Origin: Glycomyces niveus
GTDB lineage: Bacteria; Actinomycetota; Actinomycetes; Mycobacteriales; Micromonosporaceae
Direction: 5' to 3'
DNA length: 64,000 bases
Assembly: GCF_017592475.1 (NCBI RefSeq)
Contig: NZ_JAGFNP010000011.1
Coordinates: 10,346-74,345 of the forward strand
Shown here: positions 25,925-33,077 of the stretch, piece by piece
How positions within the stretch are numbered: position 1 is the first letter of the stretch
Layout: every line of letters starts with the position of its first letter
Made by a program: the position numbers and the translations under genes
Notes under the pieces: generated by a model
What the model saw: only the letters and a program-made list of their open reading frames with translations
What the model was told of the DNA's origin: nothing
Database searches by the model: none

Positions 25925-25951
25925 CGCATGCCCTTCAAGGAGGAAGGCCCG

Positions 25952-26305
25952 ATGACCACGACCCCTGACGCCGACGGCGCACCCCCCGAGGTCAGCGAGG
26001 CTGACATCGCCGCGATGCACGACGACCCCCGGTTCATCGAACTCAAGCGCACGCTCTTCCGCTTCACGGTGCCCGTCCTGCTCGCCGCCCTCGCCTGGTA
26101 CTTCGTGTACGTGCTCATGTCCGCCTACGCGCGCGACTTCATGGGCATCGTCCTGTTCGGCAACATCAACCTCGGCCTCGTCCTGGGCCTGAGCCAGTTC
26201 CTGGTGACCTTCTGGATCACCTGGGGCTACAACCGGTTCACCGCGCGCCACTTCGACAAGCAATCCGCTGACCTGCGTGACGACATCATGAACGGGGGCA
26301 AGTGA
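25952..26305 (+). CDS. DUF485 membrane protein, acetate permease partner
   Basis: 117 residues with two transmembrane helices. DPRFIELKRTLFRFTVPVLLAALAWYFVYVLMSAYA and FWITWGYNRFTARHFD are typical DUF485 segments, as in E. coli YjcH encoded beside actP. It probably assembles with or helps the symporter encoded next. AAGGAGG lies upstream of the ATG. Its stop overlaps the symporter start by one base (TGATG), so translation is coupled. Confidence 0.9.
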   Translation: MTTTPDADGAPPEVSEADIAAMHDDPRFIELKRTLFRFTVPVLLAALAWYFVYVLMSAYARDFMGIVLFGNINLGLVLGLSQFLVTFWITWGYNRFTARHFDKQSADLRDDIMNGGK

Positions 26306-27987
26306 TGAGCATCCTCGCGCAGGAGATGAGCGACTCCAACCGCATCTTGACGATCGCCCTGTTCATGGTGATGGTCCTGGTGACCATCGGCATCACGATC
26401 CAGGGCGGTCGCACGACCCGCACCGCGACCGACTTCCACTCGGGCGGGCGCGGCTTCTCGGCGGCGCAGAACGGCTTCGCCGTCGCGGGCGACTACGTCT
26501 CGGCCGCGTCGTTCCTCGGCATCGCCGGCACGATCGCGCTGTACGGCTATGACGGGTTCCTGTACTCGATCGGGTTCCTCGTGGCCTGGATCGTGGCGCT
26601 GCTGCTCGTGGCCGAGTCGTTGCGCAACTCCGGCCGGTTCACCGTGGCCGACGCGCTGTCGTACCGCATGAAGCAGCGGCCGGTCCGCACCGCCGCCTCG
26701 ATCGCGACGCTCAGCATCTCGATCTTCTACCTGCTCGCGCAGATGGTCGGCACCGGCGCGCTCGTCACGCTGCTCCTGGGCATCAAGGAGGGCGAGACCT
26801 TCCTCGGCATGGACGCCGGCGCCGCGAAGGTGGTCGGCATCGTCGTCACGGGCCTGCTCATGGTCGCCTATGTCGCCTTCGGCGGCATGAAGGGCACCAC
26901 CTGGGTGCAGATCTTCCAGGCCTGCGTGAAGATCGGCCTCGCGTTCGTCCTGGCGATCCTGGTGCTGGCCGAGTACAACTTCAACCTCTCGGCCCTGCTC
27001 GGCGACGCCGCGCAGGCGTCGGGCCAAGGCGCGGCCTTCCTCGAACCGGGGCTGCGCTACGGCACGGAGGTGGCGGGCGATTCACTGCAGACGCTGTGGA
27101 ACAAGCTCGACCTCATCAGCCTCGGGCTCGCCCTGGTCCTGGGCACCGCGGGCCTGCCGCACGTGCTCATCCGCTTCTACACCACGCCGGACGGCAAGAC
27201 CGCCCGCAAGTCGGTGAACTGGGCCATCGGCCTGATCGGCATGTTCTACCTGCTCACCCTCGTGCTCGGCTTCGGCGCCGCCGCGATGGTCGGCAAGGAG
27301 GCGATCATCGCCGAGAACCCGGCCGGCAACTCCGCGGCGCCGCAGCTCTCCCAGGTCATCGGCGAGAACATCGCCGGGTCCACGGGTGGCGCGATCATGC
27401 TGGCGCTCATCGCGTCTGCGGCGTTCGCGGCGATCCTCTCGGTGGTCGCGGGCCTCATCATCGCCTGCTCGTCCTCGCTGGCCCACGACCTCTACAACGG
27501 GGTCTTCAAGCAGGGCAAGGCCTCCGGCCACCAAGAGGTCGTCTTCGCGAAGTTCGCGGCGGTCGGCGTCGGCGCCATCGCCGTGGTCATCGCGGTGTTC
27601 GCGCAGGACCTCAACGTGGCGTTCCTCGTCGCGCTGGCGTTCGCGGTCGCGGCCTCGGCGAACCTGCCGACGCTGCTGTTCAGCCTCTTCTGGAAGCGGT
27701 TCAACACGGCCGGCGCCGTCGCGGGCATCTACGGCGGCCTCATCTCCGCCATCGGTCTGGTGATCTTCTCGCCGACCTTCTCGAGCACTCCTACTTCGCT
27801 GCTCGGCGAAGGGGTCGACATCGCATGGTTCCCGTTGTCGAACCCGGGTCTGGTGTCCATCCCGTTCGGTCTCATCTGCGCCGTGGTCGGCACGCTGATG
27901 AGCAAGGAATCGAACCCGTCCCGTTTCGCGTCCATGCAAGTCCGGGCGCTGACGGGGGCCGGGGCCGAACGGGCCAGTACGCACTAG
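26305..27987 (+). CDS. ActP/MctP-type cation:acetate symporter (SSS family)
   Basis: 560 residues with about 13 transmembrane helices. Sodium:solute symporter motifs are clear: DYVSAASFLGIAGTIALYGYDGFLYSIGFLVAW, LGTAGLPHVLIRFYTTPDGKTARKSVNWA and ASAAFAAILSVVAGL. Close relatives import acetate, propionate or other short monocarboxylates with Na+ or H+. It is in an operon with the DUF485 gene. A strong terminator-like hairpin follows before the kinase gene. Confidence 0.93.
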   Translation: MSILAQEMSDSNRILTIALFMVMVLVTIGITIQGGRTTRTATDFHSGGRGFSAAQNGFAVAGDYVSAASFLGIAGTIALYGYDGFLYSIGFLVAWIVALLLVAESLRNSGRFTVADALSYRMKQRPVRTAASIATLSISIFYLLAQMVGTGALVTLLLGIKEGETFLGMDAGAAKVVGIVVTGLLMVAYVAFGGMKGTTWVQIFQACVKIGLAFVLAILVLAEYNFNLSALLGDAAQASGQGAAFLEPGLRYGTEVAGDSLQTLWNKLDLISLGLALVLGTAGLPHVLIRFYTTPDGKTARKSVNWAIGLIGMFYLLTLVLGFGAAAMVGKEAIIAENPAGNSAAPQLSQVIGENIAGSTGGAIMLALIASAAFAAILSVVAGLIIACSSSLAHDLYNGVFKQGKASGHQEVVFAKFAAVGVGAIAVVIAVFAQDLNVAFLVALAFAVAASANLPTLLFSLFWKRFNTAGAVAGIYGGLISAIGLVIFSPTFSSTPTSLLGEGVDIAWFPLSNPGLVSIPFGLICAVVGTLMSKESNPSRFASMQVRALTGAGAERASTH

Positions 27988-27998
27988 GCCGCCTCTGA

Positions 27999-28029
27999 GG
28001 CGGGGAGGGCCGGGGCGGCCCTCCCCGCC
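27999..28029 (+). terminator. Terminator after the acetate symporter
   Basis: Perfect 13-bp stem: GGCGGGGAGGGCC (27999-28011) and GGCCCTCCCCGCC (28017-28029) with a five-base loop, followed by GTTATGT. Confidence 0.8.
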
Positions 28030-28057
28030 GTTATGTGCGCCACGTTACAGTGATGAC

Positions 28058-29143
28058 GTGATCCCCGGTCGCCTCTCCGCCTCGCTCCGCGCCTCGAGGC
28101 TCGCCTCGACGCGGCGCCGCGCGCTGGGCTCCGGCACCCTCGCCGCGCTGCGGCTCTCCCGCCAGATCGGCGAGTCCCTCGCGGACGGCCTCACCGGGAA
28201 GGGCGCGCCGGTGGCGGCGCGCCGCCTCGCGAAGCTCCTCGCGGCCGACGCGGTGGCGCTGGCCGATTGCGACCGGTTCCTCGCCGTCTCCGGCGCCCTC
28301 GACCCGGTCGCCTCGCAGGGCATCCTGACGGAGACGCTGGACGTGCTCGAGCCGGTGACGGCCCCGCCGCTGCGGTCCGCGCCGCTGGTCGTCTCGGGCG
28401 ATCTGGTGGGGTGCCTGGTCGTGGCGGGGGACGTGAGCGACGCGGAGGTCGCCGAGGCCGCCCACTTGGTGGCGACGGCGCTCGACCACGCCGACCTCGA
28501 CCGGTCCCGGGAGCGGATCGCGGCGGCCGACCTGCGCACACTGCGGGCCCAGATCTCACCGCACTTCATGCACAACGCCCTGGCCGCGATCAGCGCCCAC
28601 ACCCGCACCGACCCCGAGCGGGCCCGTGAACTGCTCACGGACTTCTCGGACTACCTGCGGTACTCGTTCGCGAACACCGGCGACTACGCGACCGTGGCCG
28701 ACGAGCTGCAGGCGGTCCAGACCTACCTCGAGCTGCAGCGGGCCCGCTTCGACGACCGCCTCGAGATCACCGTCCGCATCGCCCCGGAGGTCCTGCCCGT
28801 GCCCATCCCGTTCCTGGTCGTGCAGCCGATCGTGGAGAACGCCGTGCGCCACGGCTTCGAGTCGAAGCCCGGCACCGGCCACATCGCCGTGCGCGGGTTC
28901 TCCGAGGGCGCGCTGTGCGTGATCGAAGTCGAGGACGACGGCGCGGGCATGGAACCGGAGACCGCGAAGGCGATCCTGACCGGCAGCCGCCAGGGCGCCG
29001 GCCGCATCGGCCTCTACAACGTCGACCGGCGGCTGCGCGCCGTCTACGGCCCCGAGTACGGCCTGTGGCTCGACACCGCCCCCGGCGCGGGCACCAAGGC
29101 GACCGTGAGAATCCCCCGCTACGCCCGAGGAGTGCACGCATGA
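28058..29143 (+). CDS. LytS-type sensor histidine kinase, no membrane segment
   Basis: 361 residues. The C-terminal half is a LytS/YehU-type kinase: phosphoacceptor H169 in RAQISPHFMHNALAAISAHT, N-box in VVQPIVENAVRHGFES and G-boxes in EDDGAGMEP and GRIGLYNVDRRL. The first ~150 residues look like a small soluble GAF-like sensor; unlike classic LytS there are no transmembrane helices, so it would sense an internal signal or a permease state. TACAGT ends six bases before the GTG, suggesting a leaderless start. Its stop overlaps the ATG of a 71-residue ORF. Confidence 0.9.
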   Translation: MIPGRLSASLRASRLASTRRRALGSGTLAALRLSRQIGESLADGLTGKGAPVAARRLAKLLAADAVALADCDRFLAVSGALDPVASQGILTETLDVLEPVTAPPLRSAPLVVSGDLVGCLVVAGDVSDAEVAEAAHLVATALDHADLDRSRERIAAADLRTLRAQISPHFMHNALAAISAHTRTDPERARELLTDFSDYLRYSFANTGDYATVADELQAVQTYLELQRARFDDRLEITVRIAPEVLPVPIPFLVVQPIVENAVRHGFESKPGTGHIAVRGFSEGALCVIEVEDDGAGMEPETAKAILTGSRQGAGRIGLYNVDRRLRAVYGPEYGLWLDTAPGAGTKATVRIPRYARGVHA

Positions 29144-29355
29144 GCCCCGTGCCTGCCGATCGGCGCCTCGCGATCGAACCGCCCGCCGTCGGCCCCGGTC
29201 GGGTGCGCGGGAGTGCCGGGCGTCGCCGCCCGATGCCGCCGCCCGCCGTCTGTCGCGACCCGGTGCGCCCGGCCGCCGACCGCCCTGCCCCGACCGCGCC
29301 GTCGGCCGCCTTGGCCCGCGCCGCGGACCCCGCCCTGAACCGGAGTGAACGCTGA
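29140..29355 (+). CDS. 71-residue Pro/Arg-rich ORF coupled between kinase and regulator
   Basis: This ORF fills the gap between the kinase and the response regulator exactly. Its ATG overlaps the kinase stop (ATGA, 29140-29143) and its TGA overlaps the regulator ATG (TGATG, ending 29355). GAGGAG lies upstream of the ATG. The product is rich in Pro, Ala and Arg with one Cys and no membrane segment; no family is recognised. The double overlap suggests real translation and coupling of kinase to regulator synthesis, but the peptide itself might be only a translational linker. Confidence 0.6.
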   Translation: MSPVPADRRLAIEPPAVGPGRVRGSAGRRRPMPPPAVCRDPVRPAADRPAPTAPSAALARAADPALNRSER

Positions 29356-30104
29356 TGAGCCTCCTGCGCGTGCTCGTCGTCGAAGACGAGCCGTCCACCC
29401 GCACCGAACTCGCCGGGCAGCTCGCCGAGCTGCCCGCCGTCGGCGAGGTCGTGGCCGCGGCCGGCGGCGACGAGGCGGTGCGCCTCCTCGGCTCCGGCTC
29501 GTTCGACGCCGCGTTCCTCGACATCGCCATGCCCGGCCTCACCGGCATGGACGTCGCCCGCATCCTGCGGCGCCTGTCGAACCCGCCCGAGATCGTGTTC
29601 GTCACCGCCTACGACAACCACGCCGTCGAGGCCTTCGGCCTCGGCGCCGCCGACTACCTGCTCAAGCCCTTCCGGCCCGAACGCCTCGCCGAGGCCGTCG
29701 CCCGCATCGGCGGCCGCCGCACCGCGCCCGTGGTGGGGGACAAGGCCGACGACCTTGCCGTCGTCCAGGTCGAACTCGCCGGCCGCACCGTGTTCGTGCG
29801 CCGCGACGACATCGCCTACGCCGAAGCCCACGGCGACTACGTGCGCCTCCACTCCGGCCAGGGCTCCCACCTCCTGCGCCAGTCCCTCACCTACCTGGAA
29901 CAGGTCTGGGACGCAGCGGGGTTCGTGCGCGCGCACCGCTCCTTCCTCATCAACCTCGGCCACGTCACCGAACTGCGCGTGACCTCCTCGGCCGGCCTCG
30001 TCGCCGTCACCGAGCCCGGCGAGGTCCCCGTCAGCCGCCGCCACTCCCGGCTCCTGCGCGAACGGCTCCTCCAGGCCGCCCGGGAAGGCGGCGCGCACCG
30101 ATGA
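29355..30104 (+). CDS. LytTR-family response regulator
   Basis: 249 residues. The receiver domain (about 1-120) has the acidic pair in VVEDEP, phosphoacceptor D56 in AFLDIAMPG, T in FVTAYDNHA and K in YLLKPFRP. The LytTR DNA-binding domain follows (about 140-245): VFVRRDDIAYAEAHGDYVRLHS, LRQSLTYLEQ and FVRAHRSFLINLGHV. With the kinase it forms a LytSR/YpdAB-type system, which in several bacteria controls uptake of pyruvate, lactate or related acids; the flanking symporters support that here. Its end overlaps the next gene by four bases. Confidence 0.95.
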   Translation: MSLLRVLVVEDEPSTRTELAGQLAELPAVGEVVAAAGGDEAVRLLGSGSFDAAFLDIAMPGLTGMDVARILRRLSNPPEIVFVTAYDNHAVEAFGLGAADYLLKPFRPERLAEAVARIGGRRTAPVVGDKADDLAVVQVELAGRTVFVRRDDIAYAEAHGDYVRLHSGQGSHLLRQSLTYLEQVWDAAGFVRAHRSFLINLGHVTELRVTSSAGLVAVTEPGEVPVSRRHSRLLRERLLQAAREGGAHR

Positions 30105-30451
30105 ACCAGCGCGTGCGCGTCACCAGCCCGCAGACCCGGCTCGCCCTGCGCCGCCGGTCCGACGCCACGCGCCGCCTCAACCGCCTCGCGGGCCAGCCCC
30201 AGGTCGACCGCAGCGCCATCGACCTCGCCGACGCCGAACGCGCCCTCCACCGTCAGCGCCGCCTGGCCGTCCGCACCGCCGCCGCGCTCCTGTGCGCGCT
30301 CGCGGCCCTGCTCACCGCGGCGGTGCTCACGCCCGGCCGCCTCGGCTGGGCCGTGCTGTTCTTCGCGCCCTACCCGGTCCTGCTCGCGCTCGCCGCGTTC
30401 CATGTGCGGCGCGCCGAGCGCATCGAGTCCGAGTACGGCGAGGGCGACTGA
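30101..30451 (+). CDS. Small membrane protein preceding second symporter
   Basis: 116 residues: a basic, cytoplasmic-looking N-terminal half (RVRVTSPQTRLALRRRSDATRRLNRL) followed by two transmembrane helices around a short GRLGWA turn. It is not clearly DUF485, but its position, size and two-helix layout mirror the DUF485 gene before the first symporter. ATGA overlap with the response regulator and TGATG overlap with the symporter show tight coupling, so it is likely a symporter subunit. Confidence 0.8.
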   Translation: MNQRVRVTSPQTRLALRRRSDATRRLNRLAGQPQVDRSAIDLADAERALHRQRRLAVRTAAALLCALAALLTAAVLTPGRLGWAVLFFAPYPVLLALAAFHVRRAERIESEYGEGD

Positions 30452-32004
30452 TGCTCGGCCTGGCCGCCATCAGCCTGATCCTCGCCTCCAGCGTCGCCAT
30501 CGGCGTCTGGGGCGTGCGCGCCGCACGCTCCACACCGGACTTCCTGGTGGCCTCGCGCAGCATCGTCCCCGGCTGGAACGCCCTCGCCATCGCGGGCGAG
30601 TACGTCTCGGCCGCTTCGGTTCTGGGGCTCGCGGGCCTGCTCGTCAAGAACGGCGTGGGCGCGATGTGGTACGCGGTGGGGTTCACCGCCGGGTACGTGC
30701 TCGTCGCGGCGCTCGCGGCCGGGCCGATGCGCCGCAGCGGCGCGTACACGGTGCCCGACTTCGCGGAGTACCGGCTCGGCTCGCCGCGCATCCGCCGCAT
30801 GTGCGGGCTGGTCGTGCTCGTCATCATGCTGCTGTACCTGCTGCCGCAGTTCAAGGCGGCCGGGGTCGTGCTCGAGCTCGTCTCCGGCATCCCGTACTGG
30901 ATCGGCGTGGTCGGCGCGGGACTCGTGGTCTCCTCCACCATCGCGGTCGGCGGGATGCGCTCGGCGACGTACGTGCAGGCCTTCCACTACCTGGTGAAGC
31001 TCGCGTTCATCGCCGGGCCGGCGGTGTTCCTCATCGCGCTGGCCGGGCGGGACCGGCGCGAGGCGGCACTCGACCTGAGCGCCGACCCGGACTGGTCGCG
31101 CCCGCTCCTCGATCTCGACGGCTCCGGGCATCCGCTCCTGGCCACGATCTCGGTCCTGGTCGCGACCACGTTGGGCGCCATGGGTCTCCCGCATGTGGTG
31201 ATGCGATTCCACACCGTCGCGGGGGCCCGCGCGGCCCGCCGGGTCGCCGTCTCGGTGATCGTGCTCCTGAGCATGTTCTACCTGTGGCCCATCGTGTACG
31301 GGCTCCTCGGCCGGGTCACCACGCCCGAGCCGGAGGAGACGGACGTGGTGCCGCTCCTGGTGCCCGGCGCGATCCTGCCGGGCACGGCGGGCGCGGTCCT
31401 GACCGCGCTGGTCGCCGCAGGCGCGTTCGCGGCGTTCCTCTCGACCTCGTCGGGGCTGCTGCTCGCGCTGGCCGGGGGCCTCTCGCACGACCTGTTCGGC
31501 GGGTCGCTCTCGCGGCTGCGGCTCGGGGTCGTGGTCGGCACCGCGCTCGCGGTCGCGCTGTCGCTCCCGGCAGCCGATGTGGACATCAACGTGCTCGTCG
31601 GCTGGGCGTTCGCGGTGGCGGCCTCCACCTTCTGCCCCTTGCTGACCCTGGGCATCTGGTGGCGCGGCCTCACCGCGGCCGGTGCGACCGCGGGTCTGCT
31701 CGTGGGCGCGTGCACCTCCACCGGGGCCGCGCTCGCGTCGGTGGTCCTCGACCTCGAACCCGGCGTCGTCTCGGTGCTCCTGGCCCAACCGGCACTGTGG
31801 ACGGTGCCGCTCGCGTTCCTCGTCATGGCCGCCGCCTCCCGGCCGGGCGACGTGCCGGACTGGGCCGGCGAGGCGGTGCTGCGCCTTCACGTGCCCGGCC
31901 GCTACTCCTCGGGCGACACCGGCGCGATCCCGCGCGCGAGGCGCGGCCAGCGCGCACCCCAGGGCTCCCTTGAACGGGTGGACGCTTCGGGCGAAACCGG
32001 ATAA
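30451..32004 (+). CDS. Second ActP-like sodium:solute symporter
   Basis: 517 residues, about 13 transmembrane helices. Core SSS motifs: NALAIAGEYVSAASVLGLAGLLVKNGVGAMWYAVGF, LGAMGLPHVVMRFHTVAGARAARRVAVSV and AAGAFAAFLSTSSGLLLALAGGLSHDL. It is paralogous to the symporter at 26305 but divergent, with a longer hydrophilic tail, so it may take a different monocarboxylate. It is the last gene of the LytS-LytTR operon. The promoter of the downstream erm leader lies inside its 3' end. Confidence 0.9.
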   Translation: MLGLAAISLILASSVAIGVWGVRAARSTPDFLVASRSIVPGWNALAIAGEYVSAASVLGLAGLLVKNGVGAMWYAVGFTAGYVLVAALAAGPMRRSGAYTVPDFAEYRLGSPRIRRMCGLVVLVIMLLYLLPQFKAAGVVLELVSGIPYWIGVVGAGLVVSSTIAVGGMRSATYVQAFHYLVKLAFIAGPAVFLIALAGRDRREAALDLSADPDWSRPLLDLDGSGHPLLATISVLVATTLGAMGLPHVVMRFHTVAGARAARRVAVSVIVLLSMFYLWPIVYGLLGRVTTPEPEETDVVPLLVPGAILPGTAGAVLTALVAAGAFAAFLSTSSGLLLALAGGLSHDLFGGSLSRLRLGVVVGTALAVALSLPAADVDINVLVGWAFAVAASTFCPLLTLGIWWRGLTAAGATAGLLVGACTSTGAALASVVLDLEPGVVSVLLAQPALWTVPLAFLVMAAASRPGDVPDWAGEAVLRLHVPGRYSSGDTGAIPRARRGQRAPQGSLERVDASGETG

Positions 32005-32007
32005 CCT
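31979..32007 (+). promoter_or_regulatory. Candidate promoter of erm leader transcript
   Basis: TGGACG (31979-31984), a 17-base spacer, then TAACCT (32002-32007). Seven bases later is the ATG of a 24-codon ORF, so the transcript would start at or beside that ATG. The promoter lies over the symporter stop codon. I see no AT-rich box just upstream as expected for WhiB7 targets. Confidence 0.55.
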
Positions 32008-32014
32008 CGCGGGC

Positions 32015-32089
32015 ATGGCAGGATCTCCGGGGTTGAACGCGTGCGCCGCGTTCTGCCCGTGCTTCATTCGGCTGCGCGCGGCGGCCTAG
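32015..32089 (+). CDS. Putative erm leader peptide with RLR motif
   Basis: A 24-codon ORF directly upstream of the erm-type gene. The peptide begins MAGSPG, has three Cys in its centre and ends FIRLRAAA; the R19-L20-R21 triplet matches the Arg-Leu-Arg motif at which macrolide-bound ribosomes arrest on ErmDL-type leaders. Its -10 element is seven bases upstream, as for other leaderless starts here. Just after the motif lies the 5' arm (32084-32096) of a stem that pairs with 32144-32155. Together these suggest drug-induced stalling that changes mRNA folding and opens the erm start. Confidence 0.6.
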   Translation: MAGSPGLNACAAFCPCFIRLRAAA

Positions 32090-32201
32090 GCCCCGCAAGC
32101 GCTTCTCACTCGACCGCCGTCCGACCGGCGGCTGCGCCCCTGCGCGGGCCTAGGCGAATCGATCGTCCTGATTCGACTCGTCCTCATGGAGTTCTCCCAT
32201 G
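32084..32201 (+). promoter_or_regulatory. Attenuator-like RNA structure before erm gene
   Basis: The RNA can fold into a long-range stem (32084-32096 with 32144-32155, sequence GCCTAGGCC...CGC and its complement) closing an inner hairpin CCGCCG-N6-CGGCGG (32114-32131), then a CGAATC/GATTCG hairpin (32154-32175). A small stem CATGG (32185-32189)/CCATG (32197-32201) traps the erm start codon and part of the GGAG. No T tract is present, so translational rather than transcriptional attenuation is more likely. Confidence 0.5.
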
Positions 32202-33002
32202 TCCCGCAGCCAATTCCCGCGCGCCCGCGAAACCAGGCACCTCTCGAACCGCAAGGCGCTCTCCCAGAACTTCCTGCGCAACCCGCACCTCGCCCGCGAC
32301 TTCGTCGACTCGGCCGGCATCGGCCCCGGCGACCACGTCGTCGAGGTCGGCCCCGGCGACGGCATGGTGACCCGGCCGCTGCTCGACCGCGCCGGCCGCG
32401 TCACCGCCTACGAGAAGGACCGCCACTTCGCCGAACGCCTCCGCTCCCGCCTCGGCCACCACGAGCACTTCCGCTGCCACCGCGCCGACTTCCGCGACGT
32501 GCACCCGCCCGACGAGCCGTTCCATGTGGTCTCCAACGCGCCGTTCGGGATCACCACCGACATCGTCCGCTGGTGCCTCAACGCGCGCACGCTCGCCTCG
32601 GCCGCGCTCGTGACCCAGCTCGAGTTCGCCCGCAAGCACACCGGCGACTACGGCCGCTGGAGCCGCCTCACGGTCGAGCACTGGCCCGAGTTCGAGTTCG
32701 CGCTCGGCATGCGCATCGACCGCCACGAGTTCCGGCCCGTGCCGCAGGTCGACGCCGCCGCGATCCACCTGCGCCGCCGCCCGAAGCCCTTGCTGCCCGA
32801 GCCCGCCATGGTCGACTGGCGCGACCTCGTGGACCTCGGCTTCTCCGGCGTCGGCGGCTCCCTGGGGGCCTCACTGTGCCGCGTCGTGCCCCGGCGCGAC
32901 GCCCACCGCGCCTGCGCCGAGGCCGGCATCGACCGCGGGCAGGTCGTCGGCCACGTCCCGCCGGACCGCTGGATCGCCCTCTTCGAGGCCCTGACCCGTT
33001 GA
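32199..33002 (+). CDS. Erm-family 23S rRNA (adenine-N6)-methyltransferase
   Basis: 267 residues, normal Erm length. Motif X is LSQNFLRNP; motif I is VVEVGPGDG (GPGDG 51-55); the acidic YEKD and ADFRDV follow. The catalytic motif IV reads NAPF (113-116), where most Erm proteins have NIPY or NLPF, still keeping the N-x-P-aromatic core. Erm enzymes methylate A2058 of 23S rRNA and give resistance to macrolides, lincosamides and streptogramin B. KsgA is a weaker alternative because of the Erm-like N-terminus and short C-terminal domain. GGAG lies seven bases upstream. Preceded by a leader ORF and followed by a terminator, it is a self-contained unit. Confidence 0.88.
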   Translation: MSRSQFPRARETRHLSNRKALSQNFLRNPHLARDFVDSAGIGPGDHVVEVGPGDGMVTRPLLDRAGRVTAYEKDRHFAERLRSRLGHHEHFRCHRADFRDVHPPDEPFHVVSNAPFGITTDIVRWCLNARTLASAALVTQLEFARKHTGDYGRWSRLTVEHWPEFEFALGMRIDRHEFRPVPQVDAAAIHLRRRPKPLLPEPAMVDWRDLVDLGFSGVGGSLGASLCRVVPRRDAHRACAEAGIDRGQVVGHVPPDRWIALFEALTR

Positions 33003-33013
33003 GCCAGCGGAGG

Positions 33014-33067
33014 TACCGGGGCCATGGGCGATTAAGGTAGAGACGCCCGGCCCCGGTATCCCCTTTT
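33014..33067 (+). terminator. Intrinsic terminator after erm gene
   Basis: TACCGGGGCC (33014-33023) pairs with GGCCCCGGTA (33049-33058), extended inside by GGGCG/CGCCC after a two-base bulge, and is followed by TCCCCTTTT. Confidence 0.75.
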
Positions 33068-33077
33068 GGAGCCAACG

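Noticed and set aside
31940..31978. WhiB7 promoter element for erm
   Set aside because: The bases upstream of the -35 are GC-rich, without the AT-rich stretch expected for WhiB7 binding.
32199..33002. KsgA (16S rRNA dimethyltransferase)
   Set aside because: The LSQNFL start, short C-terminal domain and leader arrangement fit Erm better; KsgA usually has a longer C-terminus and housekeeping neighbours.
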